A DNA stretch of 54,974 nucleotides from an uncultured Clostridium sp. (GTDB lineage: Bacteria > Bacillota_A > Clostridia > TANB77 > CAG-508). The stretch spans positions 1 through 54,974 of the forward strand of contig CAOJZU010000011.1 in NCBI GenBank assembly GCA_948466265.1, written 5' to 3'. The notes below the pieces were generated by a model that saw only the letters and a list, made by a program, of their open reading frames with translations, made no database searches and was not told the DNA's origin. Shown piece by piece: positions 41,114-51,777 of the stretch (position 1 is its first letter; every line of letters begins with the position of its first letter). Both the position numbers and the translations under genes were made by a program.

Positions 41114-42526
41114 TTAAACTAAATAATATTTTTGCTTCAGTTCATAAATGATTTTTTCAAATCCCTGTAATCCAGCATCTTTTATATAAATTAAGTCGCC
41201 ATCATTTATAGTATTACTTAACGCTTGTAATAAAGCTTGTTTATCTTTAAATCTTTTTATATTTTGCTCTGAAAAATACTTCATAGCAGTTTTAAATGTA
41301 TGTTTAGTATAATCTCCTGTTAAATACAAATAATCAAAATTTAAATCTTTAAAATATTGCCCAACTTGTTCATGTACTATTGAAGTGTCATCTTTTCCAT
41401 TAGCGCCAGACCCAATTGTGCCTAAAACTGCTATTTTTCTTTTGCCTAGCATATTACTTGAAATTTTAAGTCCATTTATTACAGATTCAAAGCAAGAGTT
41501 ATATGTATCGTCTATAACAGTAATATTATTCTTAATATTTCTTAACACTTTAAATCTACCATCTATTGGCTTAAAATTGTTTATAGCCTTTACTATATTT
41601 TCATATTTAATATTATATATCTCTGCTATTTTTATTGCTAAAATTATATTTCTAATAAAATATGTACCATATAAATTCAATGAAAAATTAGCTTCTATTC
41701 CATAAATTTTAGTTGTAAATCTTATTCCTTCATTATCTTCTTTAATGTTCCATGCCTCAGATAAACTATAATTTAGTAATTTATAATTATTTGTTTTTTT
41801 AACCTTTTGTAAATACTCATCATCTGAATTTATATATAATATTTTTTTATCTTTAATGTAATCAACAATATGCATTTTCTCTTCTAAAATATTTTCCTTT
41901 GTTTTAAATTTATTTATATGTGCTGTTCCAATAGAATTGATAACTGTTATAGATGGCTTGACCAACTTTGACATTGAAGTTATTCTTCCAAAATCAGACG
42001 TTCCAATTTCCAAGACAGCTATATCGTAATTATCAAAATCTTGAAGAAGTCTTGACAAATGCCATCTAGTATTATTATTATCATTATAAAAATCGTGTAA
42101 TACTTTCATTTCTGTTTCTAATACTTTAGAAATCAAGTCTGTTAATGTAGATTTACCATAACTACCTGTAATTGCAATAACTTCTTTTGAAATATTTAAT
42201 TCTCTTGCTTTTATGCCTAAATCATATAACGCATAGTTAACATCTTCTACTGCTAATATACATATTTCAGAATCAATTTGCTTAGCTTCATCTATAATTT
42301 TTTCATAGTTGATAGAATTTTTGTTAATCATAAAGCCCATTGCACCATTTTTAACTGCATTAATTATGTTTTCTTCTCTATCATTCCCTTTAAAAATGAT
42401 TGGGACATAGAATATTCCTTTATCAAAATTAGTATTAGAAATTGAATATTTTTTAACTAATTTCGTAAAATTGCCATTTATAATTTTCCCTTTTGTTATC
42501 TCTTCTATATCCTTTAAATTAAACAT
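41114..42526 (-). CDS. murF: UDP-N-acetylmuramoyl-tripeptide-D-alanyl-D-alanine ligase, MurF-type
   Basis: 470 residues. Adds D-Ala-D-Ala to the peptidoglycan precursor. P-loop ITGSYGKSTLTDLI, middle-domain SIGTAHINKFKTKENI, C-terminal FKPIDGRFKVL and DDTYNSCF, typical of MurF. This long gene has no in-frame CGG and an uninterrupted frame, showing the interruptions elsewhere are not general sequence noise. Divergent from rpsT. Confidence 0.85.
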   Translation of the reverse strand: MFNLKDIEEITKGKIINGNFTKLVKKYSISNTNFDKGIFYVPIIFKGNDREENIINAVKNGAMGFMINKNSINYEKIIDEAKQIDSEICILAVEDVNYALYDLGIKARELNISKEVIAITGSYGKSTLTDLISKVLETEMKVLHDFYNDNNNTRWHLSRLLQDFDNYDIAVLEIGTSDFGRITSMSKLVKPSITVINSIGTAHINKFKTKENILEEKMHIVDYIKDKKILYINSDDEYLQKVKKTNNYKLLNYSLSEAWNIKEDNEGIRFTTKIYGIEANFSLNLYGTYFIRNIILAIKIAEIYNIKYENIVKAINNFKPIDGRFKVLRNIKNNITVIDDTYNSCFESVINGLKISSNMLGKRKIAVLGTIGSGANGKDDTSIVHEQVGQYFKDLNFDYLYLTGDYTKHTFKTAMKYFSEQNIKRFKDKQALLQALSNTINDGDLIYIKDAGLQGFEKIIYELKQKYYLV

Positions 42527-42698
42527 AAATATATCTCCTTTACTATTTAAATGCTTTAATCTTTAATAATAAACCAGTATTTTATAAAATTATAGCAATA
42601 TTTTTCAAAAATGTATAGATAGTAATTTACAACTTATTATCATTATTCAGATAGTTACCTTTCTTATACAACCTTTTTTATTTTTTTCTTTATATGTA

Positions 42699-42727
42699 TT
42701 GATTTTTTTATAATTTTGTGTTATTAT
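42699..42727 (+). promoter_or_regulatory. rpsT promoter
   Basis: TTGATT (42699-42704), 17 bp, TATTAT (42722-42727), about 50 bp before the rpsT ATG, which is preceded by GAGGAGG. Confidence 0.55.
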
Positions 42728-42776
42728 ATTATGCGATAAGTTTAGAAAATAATAAGAGGAGGTGCGACAATAGGAT

Positions 42777-43043
42777 ATGCCAAATATTAAATCAGCTATT
42801 AAAAGAACAAAAATAATAGAGAAAAAAACTATGCAAAATAATATGATCAAATCTGGTTATAGAACTGCTGTTAAAAAGTTTGAAACTGCTATCGAAGCAG
42901 GAAATGTTGAAGAAGCTGAAACTCTTTTCAGAGACGCAACAAAGAAAATAGATCAAGCTTGCACAAAAGGTGTTATTGTAAAAAATACAGCAGCTAGAAA
43001 AAAATCTAGTTTAGCAAAAAAATTAAACGCTGCAAAAGCGTAA
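42777..43043 (+). CDS. rpsT: 30S ribosomal protein S20
   Basis: 88 residues, [20 protein letters not shown] and [14 protein letters not shown] followed by [20 protein letters not shown]. Binds 16S rRNA early in assembly. Lysine-rich, normal length. No in-frame CGG, as might be selected in a highly expressed gene. Confidence 0.96.
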   Translation: MPNIKSAIKRTKIIEKKTMQNNMIKSGYRTAVKKFETAIEAGNVEEAETLFRDATKKIDQACTKGVIVKNTAARKKSSLAKKLNAAKA

Positions 43044-43045
43044 AA

Positions 43046-43070
43046 AATAAAAGCCTGTTAAGGCTTTATT
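43046..43070. terminator. Shared terminator of rpsT and the fab operon
   Basis: AATAAAAGCCT / AGGCTTTATT between convergent rpsT and fabI stops, T-run on the plus strand. Confidence 0.7.
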
Positions 43071-43078
43071 TTTTTGTT

Positions 43079-43849
43079 TTATATTCCCATTATATTATAT
43101 CCACTATCTGCATAAAGTATCTGTCCTGTTACTGCTCTTGACATATTACTTAGCATAAATACAACTGCGTCTCCTACTTCTTCAGCTGTTACATTTTTTC
43201 TAAGTGGCGCCTTTTCTTCTACAACATCTAAAATTGACCCAAAATCTTTTATCCCCTTTGCCGATAATGTTTTAATAGGTCCTGCAGAGATTGCATTTAC
43301 CCTTATTCCATCTGGTCCTAAGTTATCTGCTAAATATCTTATACTACATTCTAATGCAGCTTTGGCAACTCCCATAACATTATATCCTGGAAGCACTTTC
43401 GTTGAGCCATGATATGTAAGTGAAACTAAGCTTGCCTCGTTGTTTAATATATCTAATTCTTTTGCAATTCTACTAACAGCTATAAATGAATATGCACTTA
43501 CATCGTTTGCATGTGCAAATCCTTCTTTTGATGTATATATAAAGTCATTTCTTAAATCTTCTGTATTTGCATGAGCTATACTGTGTAAAATCCCATCTAT
43601 TTTACCACAGTCTTCTTTTATTTTCTTAAATACTCTTTCTATATCGCTATCACTTGAGGCATCACAAGGATATGCTTTTATATATGGCAATTCTGATAAA
43701 AGACTTTCTATTTTTTCTTTATTCTCTTCTCCTTGATATGTAAAAATCAATTCTGCTCCGTTTTTTGCTGCAGCTTCTGCTGCTCCCCATGCAATACTCC
43801 ACTTATTTCTAATACCCATTATTAATATTTTTTTATTTTCTAATAACAT
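43079..43849 (-). CDS. fabI: Enoyl-[acyl-carrier-protein] reductase FabI
   Basis: 256-residue short-chain dehydrogenase. GIRNKWSIAWGAAEAAAKNG at the N-terminus, catalytic YNVMGVAKAAL (Y-x6-K form), GPIKTLSAKGI. Final reduction of each fatty-acid elongation cycle. Last gene of the fab-acc operon. No in-frame CGG. Confidence 0.94.
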   Translation of the reverse strand: MLLENKKILIMGIRNKWSIAWGAAEAAAKNGAELIFTYQGEENKEKIESLLSELPYIKAYPCDASSDSDIERVFKKIKEDCGKIDGILHSIAHANTEDLRNDFIYTSKEGFAHANDVSAYSFIAVSRIAKELDILNNEASLVSLTYHGSTKVLPGYNVMGVAKAALECSIRYLADNLGPDGIRVNAISAGPIKTLSAKGIKDFGSILDVVEEKAPLRKNVTAEEVGDAVVFMLSNMSRAVTGQILYADSGYNIMGI

Positions 43850-43852
43850 TTT

Positions 43853-44661
43853 TTAACCTCCTATATATTCACCCATATTTCTAAATTTTTTATATCTTAA
43901 ATTGACTAAATCTTTAGGTTTTATTGTTTCTAATTCTTCATATGACTTTATAATTTCTTTTTTAATGCTTTCTGATACTTTTGTTACATCCTTTTGAGCC
44001 CCTCCGAACAGGCTCTTTTATTATTTTGTCTATAACCTTAAAATTATACAGGTCTTTTGCTGTCATTTTCATTATATCTGATGCTTCCTTCGCTTTACTT
44101 GCATCTTTCCAAAGTATACTTGCATATCCTTCTGGTGAAAGTATTGAATAAATTGCATTTTCAAGCATTAAAATCTTATCTGCAACTCCGAATAGCCAGT
44201 GCTCCTCCACTTGATCCTTCTCCTATTACAACTGCTATTATTGGAACCTTAAGCCTAGACATCTCCATAATATTTCTTGCAATTGCTTCTCCTTGTCCTC
44301 TTTCTTCTGCCTCTATTCCTGGATATGCTCCTTTTGTATCAATAAAAGCTATTATTGGTCTATTAAATTTTTCTGCTTGTTTCATAAATCTTAAAGATTT
44401 TCTGTAACTTTCTGGGTTTGGCATTCCGAAGTTTCTCTCTATATTCTCTTTTGTATTTCTTCCTTTTTGTTCTGCAATTATTGTAAATGTTTTGTTATTT
44501 AGTGTAGCTAAACCACATACAATAGATTTATCATCTTTTATTATTCTATCTCCATGAAGCTCCAAAAAATCATCAAATATATTTCCTATGTAATCTAAAG
44601 CAGTTGGTCTATCTACTGATCTTACAAGCTCTACTATATCCCATGTAGTTTTTTTACCCAT
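43853..44661 (-). CDS. accA: Acetyl-CoA carboxylase carboxyltransferase subunit alpha (2 shift sites)
   Basis: Steps at CGG 44188 ([24 protein letters not shown]) and 44004 ([21 protein letters not shown]) give 268 residues. Core motifs [14 protein letters not shown] and [27 protein letters not shown] contains TTC GGA out of phase without a shift. The stop overlaps the fabI ribosome site. Confidence 0.94.
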
Positions 44662-44675
44662 TTTTTCACCTTCTT

Positions 44676-45513
44676 TTACTTATGCATTAATAATAATTTA
44701 TATAATGTATCTTTCATATCTTTTCTTTCAACAACTAAATCTACAAAACCATGTTCAAGTAAAAACTCTGCTGTTTGAAATCCTTCTGGAAGTTCTTGTT
44801 TTATTGTTTGTTCAATCACTCTTGGTCCTGCAAATCCAATCATAGCTCCTGGCTCTGCTAGGATAATATCCCCAAGACTTGCAAAAGATGCTGTAACTCC
44901 TCCAAAAGTTGGATCTGTTAAAACAGAGATGTATAAAAGTCCGTGCTGTATCTAATTTTGCAATTGCAGCTGATGTCTTCGCCATCTGCATTAAAGACAT
45001 TATTCCTTCTTGCATTCTTGCTCCACCTGAAACACTAAATATTATAAGTGGAAGTTTAAGGCTTATTGCTTTTTCTATGGAATATGTAATCTTCTCTCCT
45101 ACAACTGTTCCCATACTACCCATAAGAAAATTACTATCCATTACACATATTACACACTTTTCTCCATTTATATTTCCTGTTCCACATTTTACAGCTTCAT
45201 CTAGTCCTGTTTTTTCTCTTAAAACTTCTAGTTTTTTTTCATATTCTTCCATATCTAATGGGTTTACTGTGTCTATCTTTAAATTAAATTCTTTAAATGT
45301 GCCTTCATCTATGACTTGCTTTATTCTTTTTGCAGCTCCCAATCTAAAATGGTATCCGCAGTTTGGGCATACTCCATAATTTTCTTTGACTCCATCTTTG
45401 TACATTATTTCTTTGCACTTGTCACATTTAACCCATTTATCAGCTTGTATTTCAACTGGCTTAATAGGTCTTACATCTTTTATTTCACGTTTTTTTATTT
45501 TGTCTACTATCAT
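44676..45513 (-). CDS. accD: Acetyl-CoA carboxylase carboxyltransferase subunit beta (1 shift site)
   Basis: N-terminal four-cysteine zinc ribbon (CDKCKEIM ... CPNCGYHF), [12 protein letters not shown], then [19 protein letters not shown] across CGG 44941 (GCA CGGA). 278 residues. Without the step the C-terminal third, including GPRVIEQT, is lost. Confidence 0.94.
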
Positions 45514-45518
45514 ATATC

Positions 45519-46869
45519 TTAAGTCTCATCTCCTAAAATTTCTTTTTCTATGAAAGAAGTATCATAGTTTCCTCTAATAAAATCATAATTAGTTATTATT
45601 TTAAGTAAAAAGTCTGCATTTGTATCTACACCTTCTATGACTAATTCTTCAAGAGCTCTTTTCATTTTTGCAATTGCTTCTCCCCTAGTTACACCGTGTG
45701 CTATAATCTTTGCAATCATTGAATCATAAAAGGCAGGTATAGTATATCCTTCATATACTCCAGTATCTATTCTTATTCCATTTCCTCCTGGTAAATTTAA
45801 ACCTGTTATCTTTCCGTGGACTTGGTCTAAAGTTCTTTTCTGGATTTTCTGCATTTATTCTGCATTCTATTGAATGTCCAGTTGATACAATTTTGCTTTG
45901 TTTAAACTCTAACTTTTCCCCTGCTGCTATTCTTATTTGTGCCTTTATTAAGTCTATACCTGTGTTTTCTTCTGTAATTGGGTGTTCTACTTGAATTCTT
46001 GTATTCATCTCCATAAAATAAAAGTTCTTATCTTCATCTACTAAGAATTCAACTGTTCCTGCACTTGTATATCCTGCCACTTTTGCAGCCTTTACTGCTG
46101 ACTCACATATCTTGCTTCTTAATTTATTGTCTATTGCAGGCGACGGAGTCTCCTCTAATACCTTTTGATGTCTTCTTTGAACTGTACAATCTCTTTCTCC
46201 AAGGTATACTACATTTCCATGTTCATCTGCTAATATTTGAACTTCTACATGACGTGGCTTTTTAATGTATTTCTCCATATAAATTTCATCGTCAAAAAAT
46301 GCTGCTTTTGCTTCTTGCTTAACCAAATTGTAATTCTCTTCAAGTTCTGATTTGTTATTTACAATTCTAATGCCTTTTCCTCCACCACCACTTGATGCTT
46401 TTAGTAAAATGGGATATCCTATTTCTTTTGCAACTTTTGCTGCTTCTTCGTAGCTTTTTAAAGCTCCATTTGATCCAGGTATTACTGGAACTCCTGCCTT
46501 TTTCATCATTTCTTTGCTGTTTGACTTATTTCCCATTCTATCTATTACGCTAGATCTAGGTCCTATAAATTTTATGTTTGATTCTTCACAAATTTTCGCA
46601 AATTTACTATTTTCAGATAAAAATCCAAATCCAGGATGTATGCTATCTGCTCCTGTTATATTTGCTGCTTCAATTATATTTTTAAAATTTAGATAGCTTT
46701 TATTAGATGCTGCTGGTCCTATACATACTGCAAAATCTGCAAGTCTTGTATGTAGTGAATCTTTATCTACATCAGAATAAACAGCAACTGTTTTTATATT
46801 CATTTCTTTACATGCTCTTATAATTCTAACCGCAATTTCTCCACGATTTGCAATCAGTATTCTTTTCAT
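45519..46869 (-). CDS. accC: Biotin carboxylase subunit of acetyl-CoA carboxylase (1 shift site)
   Basis: Carboxylates biotin on AccB. ATP-grasp with [27 protein letters not shown]. The step at CGG 45814 (CCA CGGA) gives [19 protein letters not shown]. 449 residues, normal. Confidence 0.95.
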
Positions 46870-46905
46870 TTTCTACCTCTCATTTCTTTTTGAAAACTTA
46901 CCTTA

Positions 46906-47325
46906 TTAAACTAGTGCAAAAGTAAGCTCTCCTTTAGCTGCGACCTCTCCATTCACTGTTGCAACCGCCTCTCCAATACCAATTGGCCCTTTTTTCTTAA
47001 TTATTTTAACTTCAAGTTTTAAAACATCTCCTGGTATTACTTTTCTTTTAAAACGAAGTTTATCAATTCCTCCAAACAAAGCATTTTTTCCTTTATTCTC
47101 ATCCAGCGAAAGAATTGCAACAGCTCCTGTTTGTGCTAATGCTTCTGTAATTAGTACTCCTGGCATTATAGGGTTACCTGGAAAATGTCCACCAAAATAC
47201 CATTCATTTATACATACGTTTTTATATGCAATTGCCATCTCCCCTGGTACACATTCTTCTACTCTGTCTATCATTAAAAATGGTGCTCTTTGTGGAATTA
47301 TTTCCATTATTTCATTTATATCCAT
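46906..47325 (-). CDS. fabZ: 3-hydroxyacyl-[acyl-carrier-protein] dehydratase FabZ
   Basis: 139 residues, IPQRAPFLMIDRVEE and GHFPGNPIMPGVLITEALAQ with catalytic His and Glu. No in-frame CGG. Separated from accB by a 190-bp structured gap. Confidence 0.95.
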   Translation of the reverse strand: MDINEIMEIIPQRAPFLMIDRVEECVPGEMAIAYKNVCINEWYFGGHFPGNPIMPGVLITEALAQTGAVAILSLDENKGKNALFGGIDKLRFKRKVIPGDVLKLEVKIIKKKGPIGIGEAVATVNGEVAAKGELTFALV

Positions 47326-47349
47326 CTTTTTTCTTCTCCTTTATTTTAT

Positions 47350-47507
47350 GCAAAACGCTAAATATATTTTTTTAAAAAACGAGTTCGACCTTACTTGATT
47401 TTTCACTGCAACCAATTACAATTCGTATCTATATATTTACAAGTGGTTAAATTAAACACCTTGGAGAACGGAATTTTTTAAAAAAATCATATTTAGGAAA
47501 GTTTTGC
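47350..47507. repeat. 158-bp element with long terminal inverted repeats inside the fab operon
   Basis: Arms 47350-47386 and 47466-47507 are imperfect complements: GCAAAAC, CTAAATAT, TTTTTTTAAAAAA and GTTC blocks pair in order with short bulges. They enclose about 80 bases that include AACCA/TGGTT. It has no ORF. It could be a MITE-like element or an RNA hairpin between accB and fabZ, and may control downstream expression. Confidence 0.6.
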
Positions 47508-47517
47508 CCAATTTATA

Positions 47518-47959
47518 TTACTTGAATTTAAATAGTGGTTTGCCGTAATCTACCATCTCTCCATCCTTAACTAAAATCTCTGCAATTTCTCCATCATATT
47601 CTGATTCTATTTCATTCATAAGCTTCATAGCCTCAATTATGCAAAGAATATCTCCTTTTTTTACAGTACTTCCGAACCTCTACAAAAGGATTAGCATTTG
47701 GTGAAGATTTTGCATAGAATGTTCCAACCATTGGTGATGTTACGATTTTTGAATTATCTTCTTTTTGATTTACTTCGATACTTGCAATCTTTTCCATTTT
47801 AACTTCTTCTACAGAACTCTGTATATATGTAGCTTGTGGCTTTTCTTCTAATCCTTTTTTCATGCTTAATTTAGTTCCATCCTTAAACTCTATTGTAAGC
47901 TCTGAAAGTTTAGATTCTTCCATATCTTTGATAACTTGTTTGATTTCTGAATATTCCAT
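47518..47959 (-). CDS. accB: Biotin carboxyl carrier protein of acetyl-CoA carboxylase (1 shift site)
   Basis: 146 residues; linker rich in Q, E and K, then the biotinyl domain. The step at CGG 47672 (GTT CGGA) gives [20 protein letters not shown] and the biotin-bearing [10 protein letters not shown]; the modified lysine lies beyond the shift. C-terminus [11 protein letters not shown] contains TAC GGC out of phase. Modified by BirA. Confidence 0.95.
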
Positions 47960-47974
47960 ATTTAGATCCTCCTT

Positions 47975-49219
47975 TTATTCTTCAAATGCCTTGAATATAA
48001 CCACACTATTATGCCCACCGAAACCCTAGTGAATCTGACATAGCATATTTTATCTTTTTATTTCTTCCTTCATTTGGGACAATATCTAAATCACATTCCT
48101 CATCTGGTACTTTATATCCAATTGTTGGAGGTACAAAGCTGTTTTCCATTGCTTTTATGGTAATAACTGCTTCTACTCCTCCTGCTGCTCCAAGTAAATG
48201 TCCTGTATTTCCTTTAGTAGAACTTACTGGTATTCTTTTTGCAGTTTCTTCTCCAAATGCTTTTTTAATCGCAATAGTTTCAAATTTATCATTTAATGAA
48301 GTTGATGTTCCATGAGCATTTATATAATCTATATCCTCTGGATTTATTCCAGCTTCGTTCATAGCATTTACCATTGCTCTAGCTCCGCCTTCTCCGGTCT
48401 GGTGAAGGTGATGTTATATGATAAGCATCTGATGTTGCAGAATATCCTACAACTTCTGCATAGATTTTTGCTCCTCTTTTTTTAGCATGTTCTAATTCTT
48501 CAAGAAGTAAAACCCCTGCACCTTCTCCCATTACAAATCCACTTCTTTCTTTATCAAATGGGATACTTGCACGATTTCTATCTTCTTCAGTTGATAATGC
48601 TTTCATATTAGTAAATCCTGCAATTCCAAGTGGAGTTATGCTAGCTTCTGCTCCACCACACATCATTAAATCTTGATATCCATGTTTTATAATTCTATAG
48701 CCTTCTCCTATAGAATGTGTTCCACTTGCACAAGCTGTTACCATATCAAAACTTTCTCCGTTTAGCTCCAATTTCTATTGATACATTTCCTGATGCCATA
48801 TTCCCAATTGACATTGGTATAAACATTGGAGATACTCTATCTGGCCCTTTTTCAATTAAATCTCTTGTGTCATCTTCTATTGTTTTAAGTCCTCCAATTC
48901 CAGTGCTAATTGCAACACCAAAACGTGATTTATCTATTTTTTCCATATCAATTTTGCTATCTTCCATAGCTTCTCTTGCTGCCATTAATGCAAAATGTGA
49001 ATATCTATCTAATCTTTTTGCAGTTCTTCTATCAAAATGTTCTTCTGGATTAAAATTTTTTACTTCTGCTGCTAATTTTACTTTGTGTTTTTCAGTATTA
49101 AATAAAGTAATTTTATCAATTCCACATTTCTTATCTTTAATTCCTTGCCAAAGGTCTTCTACATTATTTCCTATTGGAGTTATTGCTCCAAGTCCTGTTA
49201 CAACTACTCTTCTTTCCAT
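47975..49219 (-). CDS. fabF: 3-oxoacyl-[acyl-carrier-protein] synthase II (3 shift sites)
   Basis: Condensing enzyme. [18 protein letters not shown] from the ATG at 49219 (AGGAGG upstream); catalytic cysteine in [10 protein letters not shown], histidines in [11 protein letters not shown] and [12 protein letters not shown]. Steps at CGG 48758 ([21 protein letters not shown]), 48394 ([20 protein letters not shown]) and 48018 ([19 protein letters not shown]). 413 residues. Confidence 0.95.
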
Positions 49220-49245
49220 TTCTTTCCTCCTATTCACAGAATAAA

Positions 49246-49989
49246 CTACATTAACATTCCGCCATCCACATGTATAACTTGACCTGTAATATATGAACTA
49301 TCTTCTGACGCTAAGAATTTAACCACATTTGCAACATCTTTTGTCTCTCCCATTTTTCCAAGTGGTATTTGTGATTTTATTTCATCTTTTACTTTGTCAG
49401 ATAAAACATCTGTCATTGCAGTTTGGATAAATCCTGGTGCTATAGCATTTGCTAATATATTTCTACTTCCAAGTTCTTTTGCTATACTCTTTGTAAACCC
49501 TATTATTCCAGCTTTTGATGCTGAATAATTTGCTTGACCTGCATTCCCTGAAATTCCTACAACAGATGCCATGCTTATAATTCTTCCATATCTTTGTTTC
49601 ATCATACAAGGTATAACACATTTTGTTACATTAAATGTTCCAACTAAATTTACATTTATTACTGCTTCAAAGTCTTCTTTTTTCATTCTCATTAAAAGTG
49701 TATCTCTTGTTATTCCTGCATTATTTACAAGTACATCTATTCTTCCATATTCAGCCATAATTTCATTTGCCATTTTTTCGCTATCCTCAAATTTAGATAC
49801 ATCGCCTTCTACAAAAAAACATTTAACATTAAAGCTCTCTACTTCTTTTTTTAACTCATCAAGCTTATCTGAAATCTTTAAACAGTTTATTGCTAAATCA
49901 AATCCCTCTTTTGCAAGTGTTAATCCTATTTCTCTCCCAATTCCTGTTGTACCTCCTGTTATAAAAGCTACTCTTTTTTCATTTTCCAT
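49246..49989 (-). CDS. fabG: 3-oxoacyl-[acyl-carrier-protein] reductase FabG
   Basis: 247-residue short-chain dehydrogenase: TGGTTGIGREIG cofactor loop, NNAGITRD, catalytic YSASKAG, C-terminal VDGGMLM. No in-frame CGG. Confidence 0.95.
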   Translation of the reverse strand: MENEKRVAFITGGTTGIGREIGLTLAKEGFDLAINCLKISDKLDELKKEVESFNVKCFFVEGDVSKFEDSEKMANEIMAEYGRIDVLVNNAGITRDTLLMRMKKEDFEAVINVNLVGTFNVTKCVIPCMMKQRYGRIISMASVVGISGNAGQANYSASKAGIIGFTKSIAKELGSRNILANAIAPGFIQTAMTDVLSDKVKDEIKSQIPLGKMGETKDVANVVKFLASEDSSYITGQVIHVDGGMLM

Positions 49990-49990
49990 T

Positions 49991-50930
49991 TTATTTTTCT
50001 CCTTTCAATTCTAAAATGACATTTTCAAGTGTTTCTATGTCTGTTATATTTAAAATTTTTACTTCTTTACTTACTCTTTTAACAAATCCAGACAAAGTCT
50101 TTCCGTGGACCTATCTCTATAAAAGTATCTACTCCATTTTTTATCATCTCTTCTATACTCTCTTTAAATCTAACTGGGCTCATTACATGTTTTGCAAGTA
50201 TTTCTTTTATATTATCAGTTTCTTTATATTCTCTTCCGTCTATATTTTTTATAATTTTCTTTTCTTTATTAAAATTAATTTGTATTTTATCTAATTCTGT
50301 TTTTAATCTTTCTGCTGCAAGTGATAATTTTTCTGTGTGGAATGGTCCACTTGTTTTTAGAAGTACTGTCTTTCTTGCGCCTTTCTCCTTTGCTAGTTCC
50401 ATAGCCTTTTCTACTGCTTTTCCTTCACCAGAAATTACTATTTGCCCTGGGCAATTATAGTTTGCAGGAACTACAAACCCTTCTTTAATGCTATTGCAAA
50501 TTTCTTCCACAGTCTTATCATCAAGTCCAAGAATTCCTGCCATTTGCCAATTACCATCTGGAACATTTTCTTGCATTAGTTCTCCTCTTTTTCTTACAAT
50601 CTTTATTCCATCTTCGAAAGATATGTAATTAGAATATATTAATGCTGAATATTCTCCAAGACTTAAGCCAGAAGAGATATCTGCATTTATCCCATTTTCT
50701 TTTAAAACTTCTAGTATTCCAAGACTCATAACAAGTATTGCTATTTGCGTATTTTTCGTTTGATTTAAAGTTTCTTCTGAATCTTCAAAAGAAATCTCTT
50801 TTACATCTATCCCTAAGATTTTATTTGCTTTTTCATATACTTTTTTTACACTCTCATATTTTTCATATAAATCTTTTCCCATACCTACATATTGAGAGCC
50901 TTGACCTGGAAATATAAATCCTATTTTCAT
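49991..50930 (-). CDS. fabD: Malonyl-CoA acyl carrier protein transacylase (1 shift site)
   Basis: FPGQGSQYVGMGKDLYE, active serine in SSGLSLGEYSAL (leucine where GHSLG is common), ETSGPFHT-like KTSGPFHT. The step at CGG 50103 (CCA CGGA) gives EIGPGKTLSGFVKRV. 312 residues. First visible gene of the operon; no fabH or acpP in the window. The 200 bp upstream hold a CTGACCACTCAG palindrome next to TATAAT. Confidence 0.94.
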
Positions 50931-51074
50931 ATTTAAATTTTGTTCCTTTCAATCTTCCGTAGTTTATTACTATATAATTATATTACAAACAATTATAAAT
51001 TTCATTATACTGAGTGGTCAGAAATTTAATTTTTTTATGTTTCAAACGCTAATACTGCGAAATTATATAAATAA

Positions 51075-51120
51075 AAATAAGTAGATAGATATTTAATAAT
51101 AAACTCCTATCTACTTATTT
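51075..51120 (-). terminator. Terminator of the superoxide dismutase gene
   Basis: Perfect 14-bp arms AAATAAGTAGATAG / CTATCTACTTATTT with T-run on the minus strand. Confidence 0.75.
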
Positions 51121-51132
51121 TATTATTATTAA

Positions 51133-51732
51133 TTAATATTTACTTTTTATATCGTTAAATCTTTTATTTACTACATTCCAATTTACAATATTCCAAAATG
51201 CATTTATATAATCTGGCTTCTTTGTTTTATATTGTAAGAAGTATGAGTGTTCCCACATATCTAATACTAATAATGGTATGCATCCCCATAATGTTAAATC
51301 CTGATGTTTTTCACATTGAATAATTTCAAGTCTATTAGATCTTGGTACCCACACAAGTAAATTCCAACCTGATGCTTCTATTACCTTACTGCTTTCTGTA
51401 AATTGACTTTTAAATCTTTCATAACTGCCAAAATCTTTATTTATCTGGTTTAATAGTTCTATACCTGGACTTGTTGGTATACTAGGTCCCATATTTAAGA
51501 AAAATAACTCATGTAATATTACTCCTGACCCAAAAAAAGTCAAATCCTTCTCCAGACATTTTATCCCTTTAAAATCATTATTTTCTCTTGCTTTATTTAG
51601 TCCTTCTTGTGTTTTGTTTGTATTTTCTACATACCCTTTATAAAGTATATCATAATGAATAAGTAATGTCTCTCTATTATAATATGGTTCTAGACTATCT
51701 ATTGGATAAGGTAAATCTATCTTTTTTATCAT
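51133..51732 (-). CDS. Iron/manganese superoxide dismutase family protein
   Basis: 199 residues. Metal-ligand motifs LIHYDILYKGYV, LHELFFLNMG and LDMWEHSYFLQY match the Fe/Mn-SOD fold, though the usual HHxKHHxxYV start and second motif are divergent, as in clostridial SOD-like proteins. Typical FWNIVNWNVVNKRF near the end. No in-frame CGG. Monocistronic. Confidence 0.85.
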   Translation of the reverse strand: MIKKIDLPYPIDSLEPYYNRETLLIHYDILYKGYVENTNKTQEGLNKARENNDFKGIKCLEKDLTFFGSGVILHELFFLNMGPSIPTSPGIELLNQINKDFGSYERFKSQFTESSKVIEASGWNLLVWVPRSNRLEIIQCEKHQDLTLWGCIPLLVLDMWEHSYFLQYKTKKPDYINAFWNIVNWNVVNKRFNDIKSKY

Positions 51733-51777
51733 AATAAAACCCCCATAGTAGATTTTATTATATATATGCTCACTTTA

